NCBI GenBank assembly: GCA_041662295.1
Contig: JBAZSR010000001.1
Span: forward strand, 1-64,000
Length of the DNA stretch: 64,000 nt
DNA from: JACQWX01 sp041662295
GTDB taxonomy: Bacteria; Elusimicrobiota; Elusimicrobia; UBA1565; UBA9628
Reading direction: 5' to 3'
Shown here in pieces: positions 8,294 to 20,687 of the stretch (its first letter is position 1; every line of letters starts with the position of its first letter). The notes beneath the pieces are model-generated. The model was not told the origin of the DNA and made no database searches. It saw only the letters and a list, made by a program, of their open reading frames with translations. A program made the translations under genes and the position numbers.

Positions 8294-9663
8294 GCCCCGG
8301 GCCTCCGCCGGACCTTGAGGGTCAGGCCCTCGGCGGCCTCCACCGTGACCTCGGCCCCGTCCGAGACGTCGCCATCGAGACTCACCGCCCGCCAGAGCTC
8401 GCCGCGCCAGAAGACCTGCCCGCGCGGGGAGAGCGGCCCGCGGGCGGTCGCGGTCTCGCCCGCCGCGCCGTCGAGCCCGGTGTCGAGCCGGCGCGACAGG
8501 GCCTTCTTGCCCACGTAGAGCAGGCCCGCGAAGATCGCGAGCAGCGTCACCAGGGAGCTGGCCACCGCGGAATAGGAGACGGAGATGCCGCCGGCGGGGT
8601 CCTTGAACAGCATCATGGACCCGAACATCACGGAAGCGGCCCCGCTGAGGGCCAGCAGGCCGTAGCTGGTGATCTTAAGCTCGAGAAGGAGGAAGAGCAT
8701 CCCGAGCATGATGAGGAGCACCCCGGCATAGCTCGCGGACAGGGTCTGGAAGGAGTAGAACGCCAGGACCAGCGACACCGCACCGACCACGCCGGGCAGG
8801 ATGAGGCCCGGGCTGTAGAGCTCGATGAGGATGCCGGCCCCGCCGATGCTCATCAGGAGCATCGCGACGTTCGGGTCGCAGACCGCGGCCAGGAGGCGCT
8901 GGCGGCCGCTCATGGGGAAGCGCTCCACGATTGCGCCGGCGGTCCGCAGGGGCTTGGGGAAGTCGGTCAGCTTGCGGCCGTCCACGGCCTTAAGGAGCTC
9001 CGTCAGGCTCGCGGCCTCCAGGTCCACGATGTTCTCACGGACCGCCAGGCCCGAGATGATGGAGGTGCTCTTGGAGACCATCATGGCCGCGAGAGCGGCG
9101 TTGCGGCCGCGCCGGGTCGCGATGGCCTGGAGGTAGGCGCCGGCGTCCTGGGCGAGCTTCGCCTCCATCACGCTCTCGGACTTTGCCCCTCCCTTCTCCT
9201 CGTCCTTCCCCTTTCCCTTGTCCTTGCCGAGGTCCGGAAGCCCGCCGCCGCCGCCCAGCGTCACCGGGTGGGCCGCCCCGATGTTGGTGCCGGGCGCCAT
9301 CGCGGCGACGTGGCTGGCCACGGTGATGAAGACCCCGGCCGAGGCGGCCCGGGCGCCCGCAGGGGCGACATAGACGATGACCGGAATCTCGGAACCGAGG
9401 ATGGCCTTGACGATCTCCCTCATGGGCAGGTCGAGGCCTCCCGGGGTGTCGAGTTCGATGACCGCGGCGTCAAATCCGCCCGCGGCCGCCTTCTCGATCG
9501 CGGAGACCATGTACTCGGCCGCGACCGGCGTGATGATCCCGGAGAAGGATGCGAGGAGCACCCTCGGCGCTGGAGACGCGGCGGCCTTGGCGGCTGAGTC
9601 CGCCGCTTGGGCCGCGGACGGCAGCGCCAGGCAGACGGCCAGCAGGAGCGCGGGGAGCCTCAT
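8290..9663 (-). CDS. nfeD: NfeD-family membrane serine protease (ClpP-class)
   Basis: This 457-residue protein has a signal peptide (MRLPALLLAVCLALPSAAQA) and a ClpP/crotonase-fold protease domain at residues about 35-250, with ELDTPGG and the serine-bearing AGARAASAGVFI. After it come at least four membrane helices (about 290-400) and a small C-terminal NfeD/OB-type beta domain. This is the long NfeD1b architecture, thought to work in membrane protein quality control with stomatin-like partners. No stomatin gene is adjacent. Start and stop overlap lepB (ATGA 9660-9663) and the zinc-ribbon gene (ATGA 8290-8293). Confidence 0.85.
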   Translation of the reverse strand: MRLPALLLAVCLALPSAAQAADSAAKAAASPAPRVLLASFSGIITPVAAEYMVSAIEKAAAGGFDAAVIELDTPGGLDLPMREIVKAILGSEIPVIVYVAPAGARAASAGVFITVASHVAAMAPGTNIGAAHPVTLGGGGGLPDLGKDKGKGKDEEKGGAKSESVMEAKLAQDAGAYLQAIATRRGRNAALAAMMVSKSTSIISGLAVRENIVDLEAASLTELLKAVDGRKLTDFPKPLRTAGAIVERFPMSGRQRLLAAVCDPNVAMLLMSIGGAGILIELYSPGLILPGVVGAVSLVLAFYSFQTLSASYAGVLLIMLGMLFLLLELKITSYGLLALSGAASVMFGSMMLFKDPAGGISVSYSAVASSLVTLLAIFAGLLYVGKKALSRRLDTGLDGAAGETATARGPLSPRGQVFWRGELWRAVSLDGDVSDGAEVTVEAAEGLTLKVRRRPGA

Positions 9664-10673
9664 CGCACGACCCCCATCCGGGCCGGCGGCCAGTAGATGA
9701 ACCAGGCCTTGCCCTTGAGGTACTTCGTCTCCACCGGGCCCCAGTAGCGGCCGTCGCAGGAATGGTCGCGGTTGTCGCCCATCATCATGTAGGACCCTTC
9801 GGGCACCGTCACCGGGCCGAACTGGTCCTTCATCACGCCCTCGAGCGCCCGGTCGAGGTCGTGCTTCTGCCAGAGCTCCTGGTAGCGGCCCTCCTTCAGG
9901 AGGACGCCGGCGTTCATGGCCTGGGGCTGGCGGTACGGGTCGCGCTCCGCAGGGTCCATGTTGACGAAGGGCTCCACCGGGAACCGGTCGTTGATCTTGA
10001 CCACGCCGTTGACGACCTCGATCTTGTCGCCGGGCAGGCCGACGACCCGCTTGATGAAGTCCTTGCCGTACTGGATCGACCCGCAATGCAGCTTCCTGGG
10101 GTCCTCGGAGGGGAAGCGGAAGACCAGAACGTCCCCCCGCTGGACCGTGCGCAGGGCGAGCACGCGCTTGCCCGAGAAGGGGACGCGCAGGCCGTAGATG
10201 AACTTGTTCACGAAGAGGTGGTCCCCCTCCAGGAACGTCTTGCGCATCGAGCCCGAGGGGATCTTGAAGGCCTGCACCACGAAGTACATGAGGATTGACG
10301 CCAGGATCACGGCGGAGAAGACGGTCTCCGACCACTCCCAATCCTCCTCCAGGAAGTGCGTACGCTTCTCCGCGGCGTCGCCGGTCATGTAGCCGCGCCA
10401 GAACCCGACAGCGCCGAGGATCAGGCCCGCCAGCAGGGCCGGGTAGAACTCCGCGGAGAGCAGACCGCCCGCCGCGACCCCGATGCGGGGGGCCCGTCCC
10501 TCCATGGACATGGCCAGCACGAGCACGACCGCGAAGGCCGACATCCCGAGGAACAGCCCGTGCCAGAGGCCGCACTTGAGCGGCGTGTCGACCTTGCCGC
10601 TCGTCTTCCACTTCCGCGAGAGCCAGGCATAGGCCCCCATCGCCAGTCCGATCCAGAAAAGCCGTGTTTCCAT
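9660..10673 (-). CDS. lepB: Signal peptidase I
   Basis: The 337-residue enzyme cleaves signal peptides from exported proteins at the inner membrane. The catalytic serine is Ser142 in KIPSGSM, the general base is Lys208 in DFIKRVVGLPGD, and the late conserved box MGDNRDHSCDGRYWG is present. About 110 N-terminal residues carry several membrane segments, more than in the minimal enzyme. I chose the ATG at 10673 (METRLFW) because the alternative ATG at 10694 falls inside a -10-like TATGCT. It is the first gene of a run with nfeD, the zinc-ribbon gene and nrdJ. Confidence 0.93.
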   Translation of the reverse strand: METRLFWIGLAMGAYAWLSRKWKTSGKVDTPLKCGLWHGLFLGMSAFAVVLVLAMSMEGRAPRIGVAAGGLLSAEFYPALLAGLILGAVGFWRGYMTGDAAEKRTHFLEEDWEWSETVFSAVILASILMYFVVQAFKIPSGSMRKTFLEGDHLFVNKFIYGLRVPFSGKRVLALRTVQRGDVLVFRFPSEDPRKLHCGSIQYGKDFIKRVVGLPGDKIEVVNGVVKINDRFPVEPFVNMDPAERDPYRQPQAMNAGVLLKEGRYQELWQKHDLDRALEGVMKDQFGPVTVPEGSYMMMGDNRDHSCDGRYWGPVETKYLKGKAWFIYWPPARMGVVR

Positions 10674-10682
10674 ATTAATAGT

Positions 10683-10705
10683 AGCATACCCCATTCTGGG
10701 GCATG
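10683..10705 (-). promoter_or_regulatory. Hairpin plus -10-like element before lepB
   Basis: On the minus strand CATGCCCC (10705-10698) can pair with GGGGTATG (10692-10685) across a 5-nt loop, with one G-U pair. It lies 25 nt beyond the DUF4143 stop and could end that transcript. It overlaps TATGCT (10688-10683), which ends 9 nt before the lepB ATG at 10673. Confidence 0.3.
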
Positions 10706-10729
10706 ATTGCGAACCGGCCTGAAGCCTCC

Positions 10730-11869
10730 CTACTTCCCGTTCGTGATGCCGGCCGGATCACAGACGCCGATTTCAAGCCCTTTGACCCGCTTGGCGTAGG
10801 GTTTGGACGCGGAGGGACTGACAAGAAAGTTCCTGCCGCGAGGGTAAAGGGCGCGGAAGGCGGCAAGGTTCGCGGGGTCGAACTGGCGGGGGTCCCATTT
10901 GCATTCGACGGCATCGACGCTGTCGCGCCCTCTGGGGAGTACGAAGTCCACCTCGCGGCCCGATGTGTCCCGCCAGAAGTGGATGCCCCTGGCCGGCGCC
11001 GCGGCCTGGAGCCCTTCAAGGACGAGGTGCTCCCAGAGGACGCCCAGGTCATCATGGCGCAAGGGGTCCCAGCCTTTGAAGAAAGCGGCGAAGCCCGTGT
11101 CGAAACCGTAGACCTTAGGAGTCTTCACAATCTCCTTGCGGCCGCCTCCATGGAACGGCCGCAGCACGGCCATGGCGTTGGTCAGCTCCAAAGCCCGCAG
11201 ATGGCTGGCGACCGTGGCCCTGTTGATGCCCAGGCTTCCGGAGACCTTGGCCGCCTCAAAGAGCCCGCCGCTCTGCTTCATGAGATACTCGAAGAACAGG
11301 TTGAATTTCGCGTAGTCCCGGAAGCCGAAGAGCAGTTGGATGTCGCGGGAGAAGAAGGAATCCGCCCATTCGCGGTAGAGGGAGTCGTTCTTGCGGTCCG
11401 CCAAGAGGGCGGCCGGAAGGCCTCCATGGAGGAGCCTTTTCTGTAGCGGGGCCTTCCCAAACGCCTCGAGTTCGCTCCAGAGGACCGGCAGGAGCGTCAG
11501 CTGGCGCTTGCGTCCGGTAAGCGTGTCGCGGAACTTCCTGCTCGCGGCCAGGGTAGAGGATCCGGTGGCCAGGATTTTGAGCTTGGGGAACTCGTCGGCC
11601 CCAATCTTGAGCAGGGTGCTCGGGTCCTGGAGCTGGTGAACCTCGTCGAAGACGACAATCTCCTTGCGGCAGCCCCTGTAGAACAGGACGGGGTCGGACA
11701 CCATGTCCTTGGCGGACGGAAGGTCGCAGTTGACGTAGAGGGCCCGGTCCGGGCCGAAGCTCCTGGCTAAGGTCGTCTTCCCGCTACGCCGCACCCCGGA
11801 GAGCCAGACGATGGGGGCCTCCGCCCAGGCGGATTCGATTCTCGCACGCCAGAAGGGCCTCGGTATCAT
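10730..11869 (-). CDS. DUF4143-type AAA+ ATPase (first copy)
   Basis: This 379-residue protein has a Walker A GVRRSGKTT (residues 25-33), a Walker B EIVVFDEVHQ (70-79) and a sensor-1 stretch ATGSSTLAAS. A central winged-helix-like region follows, then a C-terminal PD-(D/E)XK-like module with REVDFV near 305 and AVECKW near 320. This matches the AAA_14 + DUF4143 family, which is widespread in bacteria and archaea and not well understood. It is flanked by an inverted repeat upstream and is not obviously part of the lepA or lepB operons. A second member lies at 53105-54220. Confidence 0.85.
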   Translation of the reverse strand: MIPRPFWRARIESAWAEAPIVWLSGVRRSGKTTLARSFGPDRALYVNCDLPSAKDMVSDPVLFYRGCRKEIVVFDEVHQLQDPSTLLKIGADEFPKLKILATGSSTLAASRKFRDTLTGRKRQLTLLPVLWSELEAFGKAPLQKRLLHGGLPAALLADRKNDSLYREWADSFFSRDIQLLFGFRDYAKFNLFFEYLMKQSGGLFEAAKVSGSLGINRATVASHLRALELTNAMAVLRPFHGGGRKEIVKTPKVYGFDTGFAAFFKGWDPLRHDDLGVLWEHLVLEGLQAAAPARGIHFWRDTSGREVDFVLPRGRDSVDAVECKWDPRQFDPANLAAFRALYPRGRNFLVSPSASKPYAKRVKGLEIGVCDPAGITNGK

Positions 11870-11876
11870 GTCATCA

Positions 11877-11909
11877 TACTATACAAATAAACCGACTAAA
11901 TGTATAGTA
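11877..11909. repeat. 9-bp inverted repeat in front of DUF4143 gene 1
   Basis: TACTATACA (11877-11885) and TGTATAGTA (11901-11909) are perfect inverted copies separated by 15 bp. The inner TATAGT on the minus strand also reads as a -10 box ending 8 nt before the ATG at 11869. The arrangement fits an operator, possibly for self-regulation. Confidence 0.5.
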
Positions 11910-11919
11910 CGATTACGAA

Positions 11920-13707
<1,788 letters not shown>

Positions 13708-13718
13708 GGTTTCCGGCC

Positions 13719-15464
<1,746 letters not shown>

Positions 15465-15473
15465 TTCACTTCC

Positions 15474-15740
15474 CTACTCCTCATCAAACTTCCTCTGAAA
15501 CAGCCCTTCCAGCGCCTTGAGCGCGTCCGCCTCGTCCGGACCCGCGGCCGATATCGTGACCTTCGCCCCATGCTCGGCGGCCAGGAGCATGAGGCCCATG
15601 ACGCTCTTGCCGTTGACCTCGGTCTTGCCCTTGGAGACGAGGATCTTGCTCTTGAATTTGCTCGCCTCCTGGACGAACATCGCCGCGGGCCTGGCGTGCA
15701 GGCCGAGTCTCGTGGTGACCGCGATCGTCTTGGTCACCAT
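15474..15740 (-). CDS. ptsH: HPr phosphocarrier protein
   Basis: The 88-residue protein has the PTS His at residue 15 (LGLHARPA) and the regulatory Ser at residue 46 (NGKSVMGLM). Both phosphorylation sites are at the classical positions. Ser46 is the target of HPr kinase, and hprK is encoded in the same operon, so both sugar phosphotransfer and carbon-status signalling are likely. Its ATG overlaps the IID gene stop by 7 nt (ATGGTGA), which suggests translational coupling. Confidence 0.95.
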   Translation of the reverse strand: MVTKTIAVTTRLGLHARPAAMFVQEASKFKSKILVSKGKTEVNGKSVMGLMLLAAEHGAKVTISAAGPDEADALKALEGLFQRKFDEE

Positions 15741-16525
15741 CGCAGTCCCGCCATGGCCGCCAGGGTCCCCGAGAGCCACACCGCGGCGTAGAGACGACGC
15801 GAGGTGAGCCCGTAGGAACGAGCCGCCCAGCCCCCGGCGAGCGCGGCCGCAACGACGGCGCCCCGGGAAAGGGAGACCGAGGACATTATAGAGAATATCC
15901 CCACGCCCGCGCATCCGAGGGCCAGCCCCAGGCCCGCCACGCGGACGACCCGGATGGACCTCTGCCAGCGCACGCGCGAAAGCTCCTGGGCGAACAGCTC
16001 CCCCCACCGGTACCCGAGCCCGATGCCGAGCCACCGCAGGGCCAGCACGGGCACGGCGTAGGCCAGGAGGTAGCAGCCCGCGGCGCCGAGGATCACCGTT
16101 CCGGGCCGGGCGCCGAAGACGACGCAGGCCAGGCCGGCGGCGAGCGCCAGGGCCGTGCAGAAAGGCCTCCAGGCGCCCCAGAAAAAGGAATCCCCGATGC
16201 CGGCCAGGGCCCCGGCCGCGCCGGACTTGAGCGCGCGCAGCCTGCCCTCCAAACCGGGCCGCGCGTCGCGTGAGGAGGCGGCGAGCTGCTCCTCCATGGC
16301 GCAGGCCATGCCCGCGGCAAACCCCGCCATGTAGGGCTGGGTGTTGAAGTGCTCGCAGTGCCGCGCCAGCGCCCGGCGGCCCTCCTCCGGGGCGTTTCGC
16401 CAGCGCTCGCGGAGCCACGGCTCCACGGTGAAGCCGAAGCCCAGGCCCTGCATGTTCTCGAAGCTCCAGAGCGCCTGGATGAAAGCCGAGCGCCAGAAGA
16501 GGCGAAGCTGCATCGGGACGGTCAT
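15734..16525 (-). CDS. PTS mannose/fructose/sorbose-family IID component
   Basis: The 263-residue membrane protein matches the mannose-family IID subunit: an N-terminal MQLRLFWRSAFIQALWSFENMQGLGFGF, then GIGDSFFWG, with hydrophobic C-terminal helices. IID forms the sugar channel with IIC. ATG 16525 is preferred because GAGGAG lies about 12 nt upstream. An alternative ATG at 16552 would overlap the IIC gene. Sugar specificity cannot be read from sequence. Confidence 0.88.
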   Translation of the reverse strand: MTVPMQLRLFWRSAFIQALWSFENMQGLGFGFTVEPWLRERWRNAPEEGRRALARHCEHFNTQPYMAGFAAGMACAMEEQLAASSRDARPGLEGRLRALKSGAAGALAGIGDSFFWGAWRPFCTALALAAGLACVVFGARPGTVILGAAGCYLLAYAVPVLALRWLGIGLGYRWGELFAQELSRVRWQRSIRVVRVAGLGLALGCAGVGIFSIMSSVSLSRGAVVAAALAGGWAARSYGLTSRRLYAAVWLSGTLAAMAGLRW

Positions 16526-16539
16526 GGTTCCCGCGCTCC

Positions 16540-17163
16540 TCACCGCGCCCACCTCAGGCTGTGGGCCAGCATCCCGAGGCCGGACCAGGGCGCGATGAGA
16601 AGCGCGACCCAGAGACCGGTCTTGAGCGCGGTGCCGTCCAGGGAGGACCAGGCCAAAACGCCCAAGGGCTTGAGCGCGAGCAGGAACGCGGCCAGGAGGA
16701 CGAAGGTGGCTCCGAACTGGAGGAGAAGGGCCCGGGCCGCCAAGCCGCCGAGCCGGACGTCCTCGCCGCGGCCCAGGGCGGCCGCGACCCGCCGCGCGAT
16801 CTGCCCGCGCCGCAGTCTCAAGGGGGAATCCACGAGACGCTCGTGCAGCCTGCCGAGGACGAGCCCCGCAGGCACCGCGACGGGCAGGGCCACGGCCCCG
16901 GGCCCGAGAGCCAGGAGCAAGGCGCCTCCCGCGGAGACGGTGGCGTTGGCCGGGATAAGGCCGCCGATGGGCATCTTGTCGTGGCTGAGGAGCTCCACGA
17001 CCAGGCCCACGAAAGCCCCCATCAGGGGGTTGCCGAGGATGGCGCCCAACAGGGGGCAGAGCACGATGGGCCGGGAGACCATGACCTGGAAGGCCAGGGT
17101 CGAATCGAGCTCGGCCGCGGCCACGAGCGCGGTCCCGGCCGCCAGGCCCGCGAGTCCGGTCAC
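16540..17163 (-). CDS. PTS mannose-family IIC component
   Basis: This 207-residue, largely hydrophobic protein matches mannose-family IIC: ELDSTLAFQVMVSRPIVLCP near the N-terminus, then GAFVGLVVELL and MPIGGLIPANATVSAGGA. It is somewhat shorter than typical IIC proteins of about 250 residues. It forms the membrane translocator with IID. The start codon overlaps the IIB stop (ATGA 17160-17163). Confidence 0.87.
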   Translation of the reverse strand: MTGLAGLAAGTALVAAAELDSTLAFQVMVSRPIVLCPLLGAILGNPLMGAFVGLVVELLSHDKMPIGGLIPANATVSAGGALLLALGPGAVALPVAVPAGLVLGRLHERLVDSPLRLRRGQIARRVAAALGRGEDVRLGGLAARALLLQFGATFVLLAAFLLALKPLGVLAWSSLDGTALKTGLWVALLIAPWSGLGMLAHSLRWAR

Positions 17164-17645
17164 CGGCCGCCTCCCAGGAGCTCGAGGAGGTCCGCTTCGG
17201 GCTCGCCGGGGACGGCGCGGCCTTCGAGACGCACGCCCCGCCGGCCGATCTCGGAGAGAGCCTGCTTGTCCTCGTCGCTGAGGAAGATGGCCTTGCCGAG
17301 CTGGACCTTCCCGGCAGAGTAGTGCATTCCCCCGACGTTGACCGTCTCCATCCTCATCCCGCGCTCGAGGAGCCCGAGGATCTGCCTGGGTCCTGGGGCC
17401 AGCACGAGGACACGGTGCGCCGCGGCCGAGCAGGAATCAAGATAGGGGACCGCCTCGTCGACCCGCAGGACCTTGAGCCCGACCTCGTCGGGCAGCGCGA
17501 TCCTCATCAGCAGGGACTGGGTCTCGTCCTTCGCCGCCGCGTCCGAGACCACCACGACCTCCACGGCCTTCAGGTGCGGGAGCCAGCCCTCCACGACCTG
17601 GCCGTGGACCAGGCGGTCGTCGATCCGGAACAGGGCGATAGGCAT
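17160..17645 (-). CDS. PTS mannose-family IIB component
   Basis: The 161-residue cytoplasmic protein carries the IIB phosphorylation site His14 in RIDDRLVHGQV, the hallmark of mannose/sorbose IIB. Length equals the family norm. It takes phosphate from IIA and phosphorylates the incoming sugar. It begins immediately after the IIA stop (no gap) and overlaps the IIC start by 4 nt. Confidence 0.92.
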   Translation of the reverse strand: MPIALFRIDDRLVHGQVVEGWLPHLKAVEVVVVSDAAAKDETQSLLMRIALPDEVGLKVLRVDEAVPYLDSCSAAAHRVLVLAPGPRQILGLLERGMRMETVNVGGMHYSAGKVQLGKAIFLSDEDKQALSEIGRRGVRLEGRAVPGEPEADLLELLGGGR

Positions 17646-18059
17646 CTAGCGGGACCTCTCCTGGACCAGGGCCTTGAAGTCGCACACCGCCCCACGGCCG
17701 TTCTTGAGGACCTTCTCCACGAGCGGCCCGAGGGCCATGTCGACCCGGTGGCTGAACGCGGTCACGAGCATGGCCAGGTTGACCCCGCTGACGAGCGCAG
17801 CCCCGGGCCGGTCCTTCACGGCCGGAAACGCGAGGTTCACCGGCGTGCCCGCCTGCATGTCCGTGAAGATGATGAGCCCGTCCCCCACCGCGAGATCCTT
17901 CACCGTCCTCTCCAGGCGCGCGCGCATCTCGGCCAGGCTCTGCCGTGCCGACACCGAGACCGCCCGGACTCCCGCGGTCTGGCGGCCCACGATGGCCTCA
18001 GCGGCCTCGACAAGATAGGCTCCGAACTCGCCGTGGGTGACGACGATGAAGTTGATCAT
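17646..18059 (-). CDS. PTS mannose-family IIA component
   Basis: The 137-residue protein has the IIA active-site His9 in FIVVTHGEFG and the mannose-IIA segment IIFTDMQAGTPVNLA. It receives phosphate from HPr and hands it to IIB. In this genome IIA and IIB are separate genes rather than a fused IIAB. It lies 15 nt after rapZ in the same operon. Confidence 0.92.
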   Translation of the reverse strand: MINFIVVTHGEFGAYLVEAAEAIVGRQTAGVRAVSVSARQSLAEMRARLERTVKDLAVGDGLIIFTDMQAGTPVNLAFPAVKDRPGAALVSGVNLAMLVTAFSHRVDMALGPLVEKVLKNGRGAVCDFKALVQERSR

Positions 18060-18074
18060 CTTTCACTCGCCCCC

Positions 18075-18965
18075 TCATCCGGCTCTATGGCTGTCCCTGT
18101 GGAACTCCTGCACCGGGTGCCCCGTGCGCGTGAGCATCCGCGCCAGATGGTGGGTGACGAAAACGCTGCGGTGCCGCCCGCCCGTGCAGCCGACCGCGAT
18201 GGTCAGATAGGACTTGCCCTCGCGGACGTAGAGCGGCAGGAGCTTCAGGATGAACTCCTGGTAGTCTTGGAGGAACCCGCGCGCGGCCGGGTCGGCGAGG
18301 ATGAAGCGCTGGACCGCGGGATAGAGACCGGTGAGCCTCTTGAGGCGGGGCTCGTAGTTGGGGTTGGGAAGGAACCGCACGTCCATGACGATGTCCGCGT
18401 CCATCGGCAGGCCGTACTTGTACCCGAAGGAGACCACGGCAAGGGTCATCTCCTTGGTGCGCGTCAATTGGAGGGTCTCGGAGAGCTTCTCCTTGAGCTC
18501 CCCCAGGGTCATGGCCGAGGTGTCGATGACCTTGTCCGCCATGGCCTTGACCGATACGAGCCGGCGGCGCTCCTCCCGGATGGAGTCCGAGAGCTTCCGG
18601 CCCAGCGGATGGCGGTGCCGCGTCTCCGAGAAGCGCTGGATGACGGCCGCGTCCGAAGCGTCTAGGAATAGGATGCGCGGCTCGATGCCCCTGGCCCGGA
18701 GGTTCTTGAGCACGCTGGACAGGCCGTCGAGCCACCGCCCCTCGCGGATGTCCATCCCGAGGGCCACCTGCTTCAAGCCGCGAGAGCGGCAGACGTGGTC
18801 CGCGAACTGGTCGAGGAGCGAGACCGGGAGGTTGTCGACGCAGAAAAACCCGAAGTCCTCGAAGGCCTTGAGCGCCTGGCTCTTCCCCGCCCCGGAGACG
18901 CCGGTGACGATGAAGAACTTGGTCTTGCTCTCGCGTCCGGCAGGACCGCCCTTGGCGGGACTCAT
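18075..18965 (-). CDS. rapZ: RapZ/YvcJ-type nucleotide-binding protein
   Basis: This 296-residue protein contains Walker A GVSGAGKSQALKAFED, a FFCVDNLPVSLL stretch and the RapZ C-terminal signature AVGCTGGRHRSVF. Family members bind ATP/GTP. In E. coli RapZ is an RNase E adaptor for small RNAs that control glucosamine-6-phosphate synthase. In Bacillus the relative YvcJ is linked to cell shape and competence. Its start overlaps the hprK stop as ATGA (18962-18965). Position between hprK and the PTS genes supports a carbon/cell-wall link, and the exact role is not shown. Confidence 0.92.
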   Translation of the reverse strand: MSPAKGGPAGRESKTKFFIVTGVSGAGKSQALKAFEDFGFFCVDNLPVSLLDQFADHVCRSRGLKQVALGMDIREGRWLDGLSSVLKNLRARGIEPRILFLDASDAAVIQRFSETRHRHPLGRKLSDSIREERRRLVSVKAMADKVIDTSAMTLGELKEKLSETLQLTRTKEMTLAVVSFGYKYGLPMDADIVMDVRFLPNPNYEPRLKRLTGLYPAVQRFILADPAARGFLQDYQEFILKLLPLYVREGKSYLTIAVGCTGGRHRSVFVTHHLARMLTRTGHPVQEFHRDSHRAG

Positions 18966-19918
18966 GAGCCCGGTTGCTTGTTCCCCGGCGTCGAACGCAT
19001 CCGCTCGATGAGCTTCCGGTTGAAAGTCTCGGCCGAGAAGTACCCCTGGCTGCGCAGGCGCTGGTTGAGGGCCGCCACCTCGATGAGGATGGCCAGGTTC
19101 CGGCCCGGGCTGACCGCGATCTTGATCTCCGGGATGCGCACGCCCACGATCATCGTGCTGCGCGTCTCGAGGCCGGACCGGTCGTACTTGGCCTGGGCGC
19201 TCCAGGGCTCGAGGTGGACCGCCAGCTCGATGGGCGTGTGATCCAGGATGGCGCCCACGCCGAAGAGGAGCTTCACGTCGATGATGCCCAGCCCGCGGAC
19301 CTCGATGTAGTGGCGCAGGGGCTCGGGACAGATCCCCAGGAGCCCGCCTCCGCGGCGGTGCTGGACCTCGATGGCGTCGTCGGCCACGAGGATGTGCCCT
19401 CGCTTCAAGAGCTCCAGCGCGCACTCCGACTTGCCGATGCCCGCCTCGCCTTGGATGAGCACGCCGAGGCCGTAGATCTCCACGAGCACGCCATGGACGA
19501 CCGTGCGGGGCGAGAGCCGGTCCTCCAGGAAGGCGCTTAAGCCCCCCACGAAAACGGCGGTGTCCAGGCGCGAGCGCAGCAGCGGCACACCCTTCCTGCG
19601 GCAGGCCTGCACGAGCACGGGCGGCGCGACCAGATTATGCGTGAGGATCAGGCACGGCAGGGCCGGGAAGGACAGCATGTCGTCGAGAGACTTCTGCAGG
19701 GCCTTCTGCGGAGCCTTCGCGCAGAAGCACTGCTCCCCGTTGCCGATGATCTGGATGCGCTCCGGGCGGAAATGGTCGAGACAGCCGTTGAGAGCGAGGC
19801 CCGGCCGGTTGAGGTCCGGCCCGAGGATCTTGCGGCCGAGCGACTTCTCGCCCGCGATGAGCTCGAGCTCGAGGTCCTCTTTCTGTTCCTTCAGCAGGTC
19901 GCCGACCGTGACGTGCAC
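18962..19918 (-). CDS. hprK: HPr kinase/phosphorylase
   Basis: The 318-residue enzyme phosphorylates Ser46 of HPr with ATP or PPi and can remove it. Walker A is GEAGIGKS (157-164), the preceding VHGVLVEIYG supplies the catalytic His (142), and the K/P-loop signature EVRGLGIIDV is present. The N-terminal DRTGG-like domain precedes these. Its genetic link to ptsH with an intact Ser46 supports a working regulatory loop. It follows hpf by 9 nt. Confidence 0.95.
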   Translation of the reverse strand: MHVTVGDLLKEQKEDLELELIAGEKSLGRKILGPDLNRPGLALNGCLDHFRPERIQIIGNGEQCFCAKAPQKALQKSLDDMLSFPALPCLILTHNLVAPPVLVQACRRKGVPLLRSRLDTAVFVGGLSAFLEDRLSPRTVVHGVLVEIYGLGVLIQGEAGIGKSECALELLKRGHILVADDAIEVQHRRGGGLLGICPEPLRHYIEVRGLGIIDVKLLFGVGAILDHTPIELAVHLEPWSAQAKYDRSGLETRSTMIVGVRIPEIKIAVSPGRNLAILIEVAALNQRLRSQGYFSAETFNRKLIERMRSTPGNKQPGS

Positions 19919-19927
19919 GGGAGCTCC

Positions 19928-20443
19928 CTACTTCTTGTTCCGCACCGGCTGAACCACACAATATGATTCATCGGCCCGCCGGTAGATCACGCGGATCTGC
20001 TTGGAGTCCTTGTCCTCGAAGAGCAGGAAGTTCTGCCCGGATTCGTCGAGCCGGGAAGCGGCCTCCTGGGCCGTGACCGCGGAGACGGGGGTCTTGACCA
20101 CGGCCAGTTCCATCGGCGCGGCGGCCGCGGGGACCTCGGCGGTCTCGGAATCCTTGTGGTGGTCCCGCAGGCGGTCCTTGTACTTCTTGACCTGCTTGTC
20201 CATCTTGTCGGTGGCCAGGTCGATGGCGGAATAGAGGTCGCCGGCCGAGGCCAGGGCCCGGAAGGTCTGGCGCGCGCCGTGGATGACGATCTCCGCCTTG
20301 TGGCTCCTCTTCTCGATGAAAAGAATGACCTGCGCCCACACCAGATGGTCGAAATACTTTTCAGTCTTCTCGAGCTTCTGCATCAGGTAGCGCTCGATGG
20401 CGTCGGTGATCTTCAGGCGTCTCGCGGACACGTGTATTTTCAT
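19928..20443 (-). CDS. hpf: Ribosome hibernation promoting factor, long form
   Basis: The 171-residue protein has the N-terminal S30AE domain (MKIHVSARRLKIT, with basic helices) and the C-terminal dimerisation domain seen in long HPF (IRVIYRRADESYCVVQP). Long HPF dimerises 70S ribosomes in stationary phase. It is first in the leftward hprK-rapZ-PTS operon and faces the origin. GAGG lies about 12 nt before the ATG. Confidence 0.92.
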   Translation of the reverse strand: MKIHVSARRLKITDAIERYLMQKLEKTEKYFDHLVWAQVILFIEKRSHKAEIVIHGARQTFRALASAGDLYSAIDLATDKMDKQVKKYKDRLRDHHKDSETAEVPAAAAPMELAVVKTPVSAVTAQEAASRLDESGQNFLLFEDKDSKQIRVIYRRADESYCVVQPVRNKK

Positions 20444-20687
20444 ATCTTAATTTAACCTCGCTGAAATTCGCCGACCATTAAACATCTTTACGTTATCGGT
20501 GTCAATCGCGGAAAAGCGGAAAAGCATGGGTTTTTCCAATCATAGACAGCCGCTGACGCGTTCTCCATTGACCGGTCTCGCCAAATAAGGTACCATTGCT
20601 CCGCTGGTGTTGTGCATGCACCAGTAAAGCTTTAATTTTTATATATTTTTAAGCATCATAAAAGTTATGAACACCTGTGGATAACCT
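20444..20687. other. Probable oriC region (hpf-dnaA intergenic)
   Basis: This 244-bp gap sits between divergent hpf and dnaA. It contains an AT-rich stretch of about 45 bp (20625-20671) that could act as the unwinding element, next to DnaA boxes at its right end. It also holds a tandem 8-mer GCGGAAAA x2 (20508-20523), a possible GGAAAA/TTTTCC hairpin (20518-20537) and a CTGGTG/CACCAG hairpin (20604-20624). Gene direction switches here, as expected at an origin. A cumulative GC-skew plot would confirm it. Confidence 0.65.
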
